The notes under the pieces are model-generated. The model was not told where the DNA came from. It saw nothing but the letters and a program-made list of their open reading frames with translations, and ran no database searches. A stretch of 64,000 nt of DNA from Eubacteriaceae bacterium (lineage in GTDB: Bacteria; Bacillota; Clostridia; Peptostreptococcales; Anaerovoracaceae): positions 66,017 to 130,016 of the forward strand of contig CABIWW010000010.1 of assembly GCA_902362435.1 (NCBI GenBank). The letters are read 5' to 3'. The first letter of the stretch is position 1; the number at the start of each line of letters is the position of its first letter. Made by a program: the position numbers and the translations under genes. This document shows, in pieces, positions 28,119 through 36,553 of this stretch.

Positions 28119-28309
28119 AGGAAATGCTGCAGGCGAGCAGCTTTTACAGAGCGATGACTGCCGCGCAGCGTCAGGATCTCGAGGAGGCGGTAGCAGAGGA
28201 TATCTTTTTTCTCGACAGCAGACTGCAGGAAAGGATCACGGCGCTGATCAGCGAGGCAGACGTGCAGCTGGCGGAAAACATAAGGCGCAGAAACGACTTT
28301 ACAACATAG
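28115..28309 (+). CDS. separate catalase-related C-terminal domain
   Basis: A 64-residue protein starting at TTG 28115, which overlaps the previous stop by four bases (TTGA). AGGGGGAG lies six bases upstream. The sequence (ASSFYRAMTAAQRQDLEEAVAEDI, then LQERITALISEADVQLAENI) matches the helical catalase-related domain that normally ends a single catalase chain. The two genes look like one catalase-family protein divided in two with translational coupling. The first ORF also lacks the stretch that normally links core and tail. Whether the domains reassociate is unknown. Confidence 0.68.
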   Translation: MKEMLQASSFYRAMTAAQRQDLEEAVAEDIFFLDSRLQERITALISEADVQLAENIRRRNDFTT

Positions 28310-28417
28310 CCTGCCGGATAGTATTATATATACTGGAAAAGCAGGATCTGAGAGGGCTCATGCACGCGCCGGACATCGATGGTATGCGCGGGAGCCTGTG
28401 ATAAAACCGGAGGTAAA

Positions 28418-29428
28418 ATGGTCACCAGAGAAGTCTTTGAAAAGAGAGAATTTGAATATCTGTCGCCGTATGCTGCAAAGGCTGCGGAGAGCAGAGGAAG
28501 GAAGCTGCCTGAGGAGAAGTGCAGCATCAGGACCGACTATCAGCGCGACAGAGACAGGATAGTGCATTCCAAGGCATTCAGGAGGCTCATGCACAAAACG
28601 CAGGTGTTCCTGGCACCGGAGGGAGACCATTACAGGACGAGGCTCACACATACGATAGAGGTATCACAGATCGCCAGGACCATCGCAAGAGGCGCAGGAC
28701 TCAATGAGGATCTTACCGAAGCTATAGCGATGGGGCACGATCTCGGGCACACGCCGTTCGGACACAGCGGTGAAGCCGTGCTCAACGAGATATATCCGGG
28801 AGGCTTCAGGCACAACGTGCAGAGTCTCAGAGTCGTCGATGTGCTGGAGTCGGGAAGCAGCAGGAGAGGCATGAACCTGACGTTCGAAGTGCGTGACGGG
28901 ATACTGAATCATACAGGGAGCACGATGCCTGTGACAGCTGAGGGGCAGGTCGTGAAGACGAGCGACCGCATAGCGTATATCAATCACGATATAGACGATG
29001 CTATCAGAAGCGGCATCATCACTGCGGAGGATCTGCCGAAGGAAAGCATAGCCGTGCTCGGAGACACGCATAAGAAGCGTATAGACACTCTCGTGAGAGA
29101 TATGATCGAAAACAGCAGCGGAAGGCCTACGGCGCAGCTCAGCGAGGAACGCTACCAGGCTATGGATGAGCTGCGGACCTACATGTTCAGGAACGTGTAT
29201 CACAATGATAAAGTAAAGCGCGCGGAAGACGTGAGCCAGGTCAGGAACATCATCGTGTCGCTGTACCAGTATTTCCTGGAAGATCCCGACAGACTGCCGG
29301 ACGATCTCCGTGCGATGCGCGGCAGCTTCCCGGATGCGGAGCTCGCCAAGGACCACATCGCAGGCATGACAGACAGATATGCGATAAACCTCTATGAAGA
29401 ACTGTTCGTTGCAAAGGGCTGGAGATAG
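28418..29428 (+). CDS. dgt: dGTP triphosphohydrolase-like HD domain protein
   Basis: 336 residues from ATG 28418, preceded by CCGGAGG. HD-superfamily metal ligands are visible in RTRLTHTIEVSQ and GHDLGHTPFGHSGE. The segment before it (RTDYQRDRDRIVHSKAFRRL) is characteristic of the dGTPase family. These enzymes cleave dGTP, or other dNTPs, to the nucleoside and triphosphate. The gene opens a macromolecular-synthesis cluster, with primase and the main sigma factor following, an arrangement common in Clostridia. Confidence 0.9.
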   Translation: MVTREVFEKREFEYLSPYAAKAAESRGRKLPEEKCSIRTDYQRDRDRIVHSKAFRRLMHKTQVFLAPEGDHYRTRLTHTIEVSQIARTIARGAGLNEDLTEAIAMGHDLGHTPFGHSGEAVLNEIYPGGFRHNVQSLRVVDVLESGSSRRGMNLTFEVRDGILNHTGSTMPVTAEGQVVKTSDRIAYINHDIDDAIRSGIITAEDLPKESIAVLGDTHKKRIDTLVRDMIENSSGRPTAQLSEERYQAMDELRTYMFRNVYHNDKVKRAEDVSQVRNIIVSLYQYFLEDPDRLPDDLRAMRGSFPDAELAKDHIAGMTDRYAINLYEELFVAKGWR

Positions 29429-29603
29429 GCAGGCGGAGGCTTTGCAAAAGACTCGCGCTGCGGGATATCCGAAAGCGCAGGGCAGCGCGCAGCGCAGAAA
29501 GAAGCACGGTAAATAAAACAAAAAAATATAAAAATAAAAAAAGGAAAGTGCTGATTCCTGTCGTAAATAATATTATGCATCGCAGTTTTCAAGAGGGGCA
29601 AAA

Positions 29604-31361
29604 GTGAGTAGTAATAATGTAAATATAGCAGATGAGATAAAAAGCAGGTGTAACATTGTCGATGTTATAGGCAGAGTCGTTTCGTTAAAGAAAACGGGGA
29701 ATAATTACAAAGGTATCTGTCCTTTCCACAATGAAAAAACACCTTCTTTTATTGTATCGGAAACAAAACAGATATTCACGTGTTTCGGCTGCGGAGCGAC
29801 GGGAGATGTCATCGAATTTGTAAAGCGCTACTACAACCTCGATTTCAAGGGGGCTGTGGAGATGCTGGCAAAGGAGTACGGCATCAGCCTTGAAGGCGCT
29901 TTCGGCGGAAGCAGGGACAAGGAGGAGCTTTACGAGATAAACCGTCAGGCGGCCCGGTTTTATTACAGGGCGCTGCGTCAGCACAGCAATCCGGGATATA
30001 CATATATGAAAAACAGAGGTATCTCGGAGGAGATACTCAACAGGTTCGGTATAGGATATGCTGACGACAGATGGGACAGTCTGTACACTTTTCTGAAGGA
30101 AAAAGGATTTTCGGAAGACAGGATGCTTGAGCTCGGTCTCGTATCGAAATCGAGGAAAGACGGCAGGTACTACGACAAGTTCCGCGGCAGGGTGATCTTC
30201 CCGATACAGAACACGGGAGGAAAGGTCATCGGTTTCGGAGGCCGCATAATAGGAGACGGAGAGCCGAAGTATCTCAATTCGCAGGAGTCCCCGGTCTTCA
30301 GGAAGAAGTACAACCTCTACGGTCTGAATATGTCAGGCGCAGAGGCGAGAAAGGAAGACGCCATCGTCCTGGTGGAAGGGTACATGGATGTCGTTTCGCT
30401 CTATCAGAGCGGAGTGCGGAACGTTTCTGCATCACTGGGAACGGCGCTTACCGAGAATCAGGCAAGGCTGATCAGGCGGTACACGAAAAATGTGATACTT
30501 TCCTATGACGCCGACCAGGCGGGACAGAACGCGGCCATGCGCGGACTGGACATACTCTACAGAGAAGACTGCAGAGCAAAGGTGTTAAAAGTCACAGAGG
30601 GCAAGGATCCCGATGAGTTCGTGAAGAAGAACGGGCGCAGGGCTTTCCAGGAGCTGATAGAAAACGCACTGCCGTACGGAGACTTCAAGCTCGGCTTCGT
30701 AAAGGCGAAGTACGATCTGTCAGATGAACAGCAGAGGGTCGATTTCATCAGAGATGCGGTGGACGTACTGCGCGGGATGAAGCCTGTGGAAGCCGATATC
30801 TACATAAAAAAGCTTGCCGAGGAAACAGGTGTTTCGGAAGGGGCTATAAGATTCGAGTATTCAGGCAATAATAGTCAGGAAAAGGTGCCGCCGGGCGGCG
30901 AGCATCATTTCAGGGACGACGACCGGGCAGCAGAGACGGCTGTGGAAATGCCGGCTGCAGAGAAAAACCTGCTGAAGCTGATGATCACGGATCCTGTCTA
31001 CATCGACCTGCCGGAAGATGTGAGGGATATCGTATTCAGGAGCGAACAGGGAAAAAGTATATACGAAAATATATTGCAAATCTGCGACGGCAGGCATATA
31101 CTTGATATCAATGCGCTTAAGGACAGGCTCGATGAGGAGTGCGCCGTCTGTCTTGCGGAAATAGAGGCGGAGATAATATCTCCAGGCACCGAGCGGTCCG
31201 TCTTTGACGAATGCATCGCACAGATAAGGAAGAAAGAACTCAAAAAGCAGGAAGAAGAGATCCTCGTACGCCTTTCCATGGCAGATGAGGAAGAAAACCA
31301 CGAAGAAATAATAAGGCTTACACAGCAGCTTATAGAAATACAGAAAAAAATAAAGAAGTGA
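29604..31361 (+). CDS. dnaG: DNA primase
   Basis: Synthesises RNA primers for DNA replication. 585 residues, starting at GTG 29604 with AGAGGGG upstream. The N-terminal CHC2 zinc finger shows [11 protein letters not shown] and CFGCGATGD (residues about 39-65). The TOPRIM core contains [14 protein letters not shown] and [10 protein letters not shown]. The C-terminal third, which binds the helicase, is charged and variable. It is followed after ten bases by rpoD, as in the classical macromolecular-synthesis operon, although rpsU is absent here. Confidence 0.97.
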   Translation: MSSNNVNIADEIKSRCNIVDVIGRVVSLKKTGNNYKGICPFHNEKTPSFIVSETKQIFTCFGCGATGDVIEFVKRYYNLDFKGAVEMLAKEYGISLEGAFGGSRDKEELYEINRQAARFYYRALRQHSNPGYTYMKNRGISEEILNRFGIGYADDRWDSLYTFLKEKGFSEDRMLELGLVSKSRKDGRYYDKFRGRVIFPIQNTGGKVIGFGGRIIGDGEPKYLNSQESPVFRKKYNLYGLNMSGAEARKEDAIVLVEGYMDVVSLYQSGVRNVSASLGTALTENQARLIRRYTKNVILSYDADQAGQNAAMRGLDILYREDCRAKVLKVTEGKDPDEFVKKNGRRAFQELIENALPYGDFKLGFVKAKYDLSDEQQRVDFIRDAVDVLRGMKPVEADIYIKKLAEETGVSEGAIRFEYSGNNSQEKVPPGGEHHFRDDDRAAETAVEMPAAEKNLLKLMITDPVYIDLPEDVRDIVFRSEQGKSIYENILQICDGRHILDINALKDRLDEECAVCLAEIEAEIISPGTERSVFDECIAQIRKKELKKQEEEILVRLSMADEEENHEEIIRLTQQLIEIQKKIKK

Positions 31362-31371
31362 GGGGCACGGA

Positions 31372-32625
31372 ATGGCTGATACAAAAGACGTAAAAAAGAA
31401 AAAGACAAAGAAGGTAAACACTGAAAAAGCAGGCGCTAAGGCCGAGCCTGTGCAGAACAGCGAATTTGCAGAAAACGAAGTGCTTGACGAGGAAACGAAA
31501 GCGCAGATCATAAAGGATCTGACAGAAAAAGCCTCATCAAAGAAGAAAAAGTCACTTTCATACACAGACGTTTCGAACAGGCTCGGAGACATGGAGCTCG
31601 ACAAGGATCAGATGGAAGAGATCTACGAACTTCTGATGAGCAAGGGCGTCGAGGTCGATATGGAAAACGAGCCTGACGATATCGATCTGCTGGAGCTCGA
31701 GGATGAAGAAGTGGACGATCCGGAAGTCGATGCGGTGATAGCCGAGAATCCGGATGCGAAGGAGATAGATCTCGAGGCGACGATCTCAAAGAACATCGCT
31801 GTCGACGACCCTGTCAGGATGTACCTGAAGGAGATCGGAAAGGTGCCGCTCCTCACTGCGCAGGAGGAGATCGACCTTGCCAAGAGGATGGAGCAGGGCG
31901 ACGAGTATGCGAAGCAGAAGCTCTGCGAGGCAAACCTCAGACTGGTAGTAAGTATCGCCAAGAAGTATGTCGGAAGAGGCATGCTGTTCCTCGATCTGAT
32001 ACAGGAAGGAAACCTCGGTCTGATAAAGGCCGTTGACAAATTCGACTGGACGAAGGGATACAAGTTCAGTACCTATGCTACATGGTGGATCAGACAGGCG
32101 ATCACCAGATCTATAGCTGACCAGGCGAGGACGATAAGGATCCCTGTGCACATGGTCGAAACTATAAACAAGCTGATAAGAGTCTCAAGACAGCTGCTCC
32201 AGGAAGAAGGCAGAGAGCCGACCCCTGACGAGATCGCTGCAGAGATGGGCATATCTGTAGAAAAGGTAAGAGAGATACTCAAGATCTCCCAGGAGCCTGT
32301 TTCACTGGAAACTCCTATCGGAGAGGAAGAGGACAGCCATCTCGGAGACTTCATACCGGACGACGATGCGCCGGCACCTGCAGAAGCTGCAGCGTTTTCC
32401 ATGCTCAAAGAGCAGCTGGTCGACGTGCTGGGAACTCTCACAGAGAGAGAGCAGAAGGTGCTGAAGCTCAGATTCGGTCTCGAAGACGGAAGAGCCAGGA
32501 CGCTCGAGGAAGTCGGAAAGAAATTCGACGTTACCCGAGAGAGGATCAGACAGATCGAGGCGAAGGCTCTCAGGAAGCTGAGACATCCGACCAGAAGCAA
32601 GAAACTCAAGGACTACCTGGAATAG
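31372..32625 (+). CDS. rpoD: primary sigma factor SigA/RpoD
   Basis: Main vegetative sigma factor, 417 residues. A Lys-rich N-terminus and an acidic region 1 precede region 1.2 ([17 protein letters not shown]), region 2 with the -10 recognition helix ([12 protein letters not shown]), region 3 and region 4 with the -35 helix-turn-helix ([20 protein letters not shown]). No insertion or loss is seen in the conserved regions. It supports reading the TTGACA/TATAAT-like sites in this window as vegetative promoters. Confidence 0.98.
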   Translation: MADTKDVKKKKTKKVNTEKAGAKAEPVQNSEFAENEVLDEETKAQIIKDLTEKASSKKKKSLSYTDVSNRLGDMELDKDQMEEIYELLMSKGVEVDMENEPDDIDLLELEDEEVDDPEVDAVIAENPDAKEIDLEATISKNIAVDDPVRMYLKEIGKVPLLTAQEEIDLAKRMEQGDEYAKQKLCEANLRLVVSIAKKYVGRGMLFLDLIQEGNLGLIKAVDKFDWTKGYKFSTYATWWIRQAITRSIADQARTIRIPVHMVETINKLIRVSRQLLQEEGREPTPDEIAAEMGISVEKVREILKISQEPVSLETPIGEEEDSHLGDFIPDDDAPAPAEAAAFSMLKEQLVDVLGTLTEREQKVLKLRFGLEDGRARTLEEVGKKFDVTRERIRQIEAKALRKLRHPTRSKKLKDYLE

Positions 32626-32629
32626 AAAC

Positions 32630-33562
32630 ATGACAGAATTAAGTATAAGACTGCAGAAAATAGCAGACAGGATAAATGAAGGTGAAACCATGGCTGATAT
32701 CGGCACAGACCATGGTTTTTTGCCTATATATCTGATAGAAAACGACATATCGCCGTCGGTGATAATGACTGACGTCAGCCGGCCGTCTCTGATGAAAGGC
32801 TCGGATAATCTCGACATGCTGGGTGCAGACAGAAAGCGTGCGGATTTCAGAGTGGGCGACGGTATATCCGTACTGGAGCGCGGCGAAACGGATACAGTAG
32901 TGATAGCGGGAATGGGCGGCATGCTCATAAGAGATATAATGAGCATCGACATGGAGCACACATGCTCTTTCAGAAAATACATACTGCAGCCGAGAACCAG
33001 GCAGGGGCACCTCAGGAAGTGGCTCCTCGAGAACGGGTTCACGATAATCCATGAGGATCTGGTCGAGGAGGGGCGGTTCATACCTGAGATAATAACAGCG
33101 CTCAGTCCGCAGGCGGACGACGTTTTTACTAATGATGCCAGTGTGGATGTGGCTTGTATGGATGGTGTGCAGGCAGATGGCGTCCATATGGGTGATGCGC
33201 GTATGAATGACGTTTGTATCACCGGATCAGCGACGGATGACGTGCATAATGCCGGATCGGAAACGTATGGCGTGCATACCGCAGCCGGAGACGTCACGGA
33301 CGACGGCAGGCTTTGCATAAGAGGCGTATCGTTCGCATCGGAAGAGGACACCGGCGAGGACATCATATATCGTGTGCCGCCGTGGATCACACAGGCGACA
33401 GGTCCGGTAGAGGAATTTATTGCCAGGAACATCGAAAATGAGAAGAAAAGGCTCGAAAATGTGATGCTGGCAAAGGAGCGCGATATCGCGCAGGAAGACA
33501 GGATATGCAGAGGGATAGCTTATCTGAAGCGTTTGCTGGAGGAATACGGAAATGGAAGATAG
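32630..33562 (+). CDS. trmK: tRNA (adenine-22-N1)-methyltransferase with a repeat insertion
   Basis: TrmK methylates A22 of tRNAs with S-adenosylmethionine. The methyltransferase motif I is seen in TMADIGTDHGFLPIYL (about residue 20), and the family motif VIAGMGGMLIRDIM (about 90) is present. At 310 residues it is about 80 longer than the usual 230. The extra length is an acidic insertion after residue 160 that contains four consecutive 10-residue repeats (183-222), encoded by exact 30-base periods. The C-terminal helices that recognise tRNA resume after it. Start follows rpoD by four bases and the end overlaps the next gene by 11 bases. Confidence 0.88.
   Translation: MTELSIRLQKIADRINEGETMADIGTDHGFLPIYLIENDISPSVIMTDVSRPSLMKGSDNLDMLGADRKRADFRVGDGISVLERGETDTVVIAGMGGMLIRDIMSIDMEHTCSFRKYILQPRTRQGHLRKWLLENGFTIIHEDLVEEGRFIPEIITALSPQADDVFTNDASVDVACMDGVQADGVHMGDARMNDVCITGSATDDVHNAGSETYGVHTAAGDVTDDGRLCIRGVSFASEEDTGEDIIYRVPPWITQATGPVEEFIARNIENEKKRLENVMLAKERDIAQEDRICRGIAYLKRLLEEYGNGR
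33176..33295 (+). repeat. four in-frame 30-base repeats inside trmK
   Basis: Copies at 33176, 33206, 33236 and 33266 encode DGVHMGDARM, NDVCITGSAT, DDVHNAGSET and YGVHTAAGDV. Imperfect but strictly 10 residues each. A looser fifth copy may precede them. Confidence 0.75.
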
Positions 33563-34397
33563 GAAAAAAGGTATAATAACAGTTGCGGATGTGACTGAAC
33601 TGATCGAGGACGCAGTGCCGGTATCACTGCAGGAGTCGTGGGACAACAGCGGACTGCTGATCGGATTTCCGGAGAAGCATGTTAAAAAAGTCATAACATG
33701 TCTTGAAATAACGGAGGCCGTGGCAGACGAGGCGGTCGCTGCAGGTGCAGACATGATAGTATCGCACCATCCGCTGATCTTCAGCGGCATCAGAAAGCTC
33801 AGCTACGACAGCAGTGAGGACAGAGCTGTGATGAAGCTGGTTTCGAACGGTATATCGGTGTATTCATGTCATACGCCTTTTGACAAGGTCAGGGGCGGCA
33901 ATAATGATATCATCGCGGAAAGGCTTGGGCTTTCGTCCGTGAAAAACCTCAGGGGCGATGACGTTGTTTCACCGTCAAAGATGGCAGAAAACCGCGACGA
34001 GGCGGATATAGGAAGGACCGGCAGATTCAGGAAGCCTTTGACTTATGTGCAGGCTATAGAGCTTGCTGCGAACCAGCTGAACATGAGTATCAGGCAGCTT
34101 CGCGCATGCGGCGATCTGAATACGGAGATAACATCGGTCGGGATATGCACCGGAGCCGGAGCGGATATGGCTGAAATGGCTGTGGATGCAGGATGTCAGC
34201 TCTTCATAACGGGCGACGTGAAGTATCATGAGGCGCAGGCTGCTGCTGCACGAGGCATCTGCCTTCTGGACGCGGGGCATTACGGAACGGAAAAATTCTT
34301 TGCCCAGGCGATGCGGGAGCTGCTGGAGAAGAAGCTCGCCGGGAAAGCGGAAGTCGTGGAGTCTGCTGTGAACATCGATCCGTTCAATATACTGTAG
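33552..34397 (+). CDS. Nif3-like dinuclear metal centre protein (YqfO/DUF34 family)
   Basis: 281 residues of the widely conserved Nif3/DUF34 family. The family motifs are visible: WDNSGLLIG near the N-terminus, ADMIVSHHPLIFSGIRKL with the paired histidines, YSCHTPFD, and the C-terminal GDVKYHEAQAA and DAGHYGTEKF. These residues bind two metal ions. The molecular function is still debated (GTP cyclohydrolase I type 2 has been proposed). Genes of this family commonly follow trmK and rpoD in Firmicutes, as here, with an 11-base overlap. Confidence 0.92.
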   Translation: MEDRKKGIITVADVTELIEDAVPVSLQESWDNSGLLIGFPEKHVKKVITCLEITEAVADEAVAAGADMIVSHHPLIFSGIRKLSYDSSEDRAVMKLVSNGISVYSCHTPFDKVRGGNNDIIAERLGLSSVKNLRGDDVVSPSKMAENRDEADIGRTGRFRKPLTYVQAIELAANQLNMSIRQLRACGDLNTEITSVGICTGAGADMAEMAVDAGCQLFITGDVKYHEAQAAAARGICLLDAGHYGTEKFFAQAMRELLEKKLAGKAEVVESAVNIDPFNIL

Positions 34398-34620
34398 ATG
34401 ATGGTACGGATGCGGCGCGGAATGTGTTGCGGAATTTATCGCAGTCCATAGGCGCCAGGCTGGCAGTATGCATTGCAAGCTGTAGGCGCAGGCCGGCGGA
34501 TGCGGTGACGGTGTGATTGCAAAATGCCGGGTGTATCGCAAGTGCTGGAAGCCGGTATTGAAAACCGGCTGGTGACGGGTGGCATTCAGCGCAAGGTCTG
34601 AGCAGAAGCAGATGTACTGC

Positions 34621-34649
34621 TTTACAAAAAAAGCTTTATATGGTATAAA
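34621..34649 (+). promoter_or_regulatory. promoter for RNase P RNA
   Basis: TTTACA at 34621-34626 and TATAAA at 34644-34649, spaced 17 bases, 17 bases before the predicted 5' end of rnpB. Confidence 0.65.
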
Positions 34650-34665
34650 TATTAAAGTCATATTT

Positions 34666-35014
34666 TGGGTAAGACAGATGATCGCGTGCATCTTCGGGAT
34701 GTATGAGGAAAGTCCGGGCTCCACAGGGCATGGATGCCGGATAACGTCCGGCGTAGGTAACTATAGGGAAAGTGCAACAGAAACACACCGCCGAAACGGG
34801 TCATGCCGTGGCAAGGTTGAAATTGTGAGGTAAGAGCTCACAGGGAAATATGGTAACATATCTCCCGTGTAAACCCCATCCGGAGCAAGACCAAATAGGA
34901 CATGGAAAGCGGCGGCCCGTCGCTGTCCGGGAGGTAGGTCGCATGAGCCTGGTGGCAACATCAGGCCAAGATAGATGATCGTCTGATACAGAACCCGGCT
35001 TACAGTCTTGCCCA
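34666..35014 (+). ncRNA. rnpB: RNase P RNA
   Basis: Catalytic RNA of ribonuclease P, which matures tRNA 5' ends. The conserved CR-I region GAGGAAAGTCCGGGCTCC-type sequence lies near 34708, AGGGAAAGTGCAACAGAAA-type sequence near 34767, GGAGCAAGACCAAATAG near 34881, and ATACAGAACCCGGCTTAC near 34986. The ends were set by the P1 helix: GGGTAAGAC (34667-34675) pairs with GTCTTGCCC (35005-35013). Its length of about 349 is normal for bacterial RNase P. A good promoter lies just upstream, and the tRNA-Leu gene follows. Confidence 0.95.
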
Positions 35015-35120
35015 ATGTATTTTCAATGACCGGAGAGATTGTTTGAAGTATTTATCACTTTTTTTGTATAATGATTGCACAAAAAATTATGGAAATTCCT
35101 AAAAAATTTCCGAAAAATAC

Positions 35121-35148
35121 TTGCAATAACCTGAATATGTAGTATAAT
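35121..35148 (+). promoter_or_regulatory. promoter for tRNA-Leu
   Basis: TTGCAA at 35121-35126 and a perfect TATAAT at 35143-35148, spacing 16 bases, 19 bases before the tRNA. A second possible pair (TTGAAG 35043, TATAAT 35067) lies upstream. Confidence 0.65.
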
Positions 35149-35167
35149 AAAAGGGTCGCTTGGATAT

Positions 35168-35254
35168 GCGGATATGGCGGAATTGGCAGACGCGCACGGT
35201 TCAGGTCCGTGTGAGGGTTACTTCATGGGGGTTCGAATCCCTTTATCCGCACCA
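35168..35254 (+). tRNA. tRNA-Leu, anticodon CAG
   Basis: An 87-base class II tRNA with encoded CCA. The acceptor stem GCGGATA pairs with TATCCGC. The anticodon stem CACGG/CCGTG encloses the loop TTCAGGT, giving anticodon CAG at 35202-35204. A variable arm follows, and the T loop reads GGTTCGAATCC. It is a single tRNA gene directly followed by a terminator. Confidence 0.97.
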
Positions 35255-35294
35255 AATAAAAAGCCCGAAGCAATATGCTTCGGGCTTTTTATTT
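35254..35294. terminator. bidirectional terminator between tRNA-Leu and the SMR genes
   Basis: A nearly perfect 19-base inverted repeat (35254-35272 with 35276-35294) with A-rich and T-rich ends, so it can end transcription from both sides: tRNA-Leu on the plus strand and the SMR pair on the minus strand. Confidence 0.93.
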
Positions 35295-35318
35295 GGTCAG
35301 CTTTAGCGAAAGATCAGG

Positions 35319-35639
35319 TTATCCCAGCAGATTTAATGTAAAGGTGCTGATAATGATGACTATCAGCGATATGTAGCCGATCCTGGTCAGTTTCTGCTTA
35401 TAATAAAGATATCCAACCACAGAGGTCACGACAATACCTACTGCACCCCAGGTCGCGTATGCGATACCCAGATCGATATCCGTCAGTGCGAATCCGAACA
35501 AAGCATAGCTGATGGTGTACCCTAAAAGGCAGATAAGTGTCGGTTTGGGATTTGTGAAACCATGTGTGGCTGTCACAAATGAGGCCGCGATTACTTCCGC
35601 TATGATGGAAAGTGCCAGTAAAATATAAGCTGCTAACAT
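35319..35639 (-). CDS. SMR family transporter, second subunit of a pair
   Basis: 106 residues with four membrane helices, the size of an EmrE-type small multidrug resistance protein. The essential membrane glutamate is in ALSIIAEVIAAS (about residue 15), and the YATWGAVGIVVTSVVGYL signature is present. The start overlaps the end of the upstream SMR gene by seven bases, as in heterodimeric SMR pairs. Some SMR pairs export quaternary amines or other cationic compounds. Given the choline locus downstream, transport of choline, trimethylamine or a related cation is a possibility, by inference only. Confidence 0.85.
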   Translation of the reverse strand: MLAAYILLALSIIAEVIAASFVTATHGFTNPKPTLICLLGYTISYALFGFALTDIDLGIAYATWGAVGIVVTSVVGYLYYKQKLTRIGYISLIVIIISTFTLNLLG

Positions 35640-36070
35640 GATGTACTCTCCTTCCTGTCGTGCTTATCTGTGCTTTTTATTGCTGTTTCAGAATCTGCAG
35701 AGCTGGTTTCAGAACCAGATGCTTCTTTTACAGGCGTTCCCCACATATTCATGGTAAATGTAGCTGCCGCCAGTACGATTATCGATATCCAGCCAACGGT
35801 GGAAAGAGGCTGATGAAATAAAAAAAATCCCAGCAGTGTGCACACCAGTGCGCCGACTACACTCCAGGTGGCATAAGCGACAGGCAGGTTAATGATGTGG
35901 AGCACTTTGGAAAATATGAAAAAGGAAAACAGTATGGTTATAATAGCTCCGATCCCCAGAAGTTTGTTTTCATAGCCACTGGATGCGGTCAGCATGGCAT
36001 CACCGATGATCTCGATAATGATGGAAATCGCCAGGATAATATAAGCCATTTGTTTTGACACATTTAACAT
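35633..36070 (-). CDS. SMR family transporter, first subunit with a hydrophilic tail
   Basis: 145 residues: four membrane helices with the family glutamate in ISIIIEIIGDAML (about residue 19) and the YATWSVVGALVCTLLGFFLF signature, then about 35 polar residues (Ser/Thr/Lys/Glu) not found in minimal SMR proteins. GGAGG precedes the ATG. With its overlapping partner it should form an antiparallel heterodimer. A MerR-type promoter with a 19-base spacer lies upstream at 36149-36179, the style used for drug-efflux genes under MerR-family control. Confidence 0.85.
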   Translation of the reverse strand: MLNVSKQMAYIILAISIIIEIIGDAMLTASSGYENKLLGIGAIITILFSFFIFSKVLHIINLPVAYATWSVVGALVCTLLGFFLFHQPLSTVGWISIIVLAAATFTMNMWGTPVKEASGSETSSADSETAIKSTDKHDRKESTSC

Positions 36071-36148
36071 TTTATTTTACCTCCTTCGCCGCAGACATGA
36101 GATGACTGTGATGCATGCAAAACCGTACATTCTTTATGCAACAAGTAT

Positions 36149-36179
36149 TTTATACACCATGCCCTTGTGTCAATGTCAA
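36149..36179 (-). promoter_or_regulatory. MerR-type promoter for the SMR pair
   Basis: On the minus strand TTGACA (36179-36174) and TATAAA (36154-36149) are 19 bases apart, with the dyad ACAC...GTGT between them. The overlong spacer with internal symmetry is the hallmark of promoters activated by MerR-family regulators. This 480-base gap between the SMR genes and the hydrolase gene also contains the promoter at 36335. Confidence 0.6.
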
Positions 36180-36334
36180 GTAAGATCCCCTCTTAGAATA
36201 TGGAAAAAACAGGAGATTCAGCTGTCCGCAGTTTATGGGTCACGGCAGGATTCCCGAGCTTCTGCAAGCTTTGAAGTGGTTATTCCGGCATAAAACCGCC
36301 GGCATAAAATCTTCAGATGTTTCTGATTTTTTTC

Positions 36335-36365
36335 TGGACATTCCCTTTAAGGTATAGTCTATAAT
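36335..36365 (+). promoter_or_regulatory. MerR-type promoter for the surface hydrolase gene
   Basis: TGGACA (36335-36340) and TATAAT (36360-36365) are separated by 19 bases. The sequence around it (GACATTCC ... TATAG-CTA-AAT) resembles the promoter of the microcompartment operon at 46639-46670. The start codon is about 190 bases downstream, leaving a long leader. Confidence 0.6.
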
Positions 36366-36553
36366 CAGTTTAATAAATTTTCTGATATGAGGAAATATTT
36401 TAAAATATCCGGGTGTTTGTGCAGAATCAGAATCACCTGGAAGAGGAAGAAAGGGGAGATGATAACAACAGGCAGCAGCAATGCTGTACTGCAGAATTGC
36501 ATAAGAGAAAAGTTACTGTGATAACTATACAAATTACAGGAGAGGTATATTTT

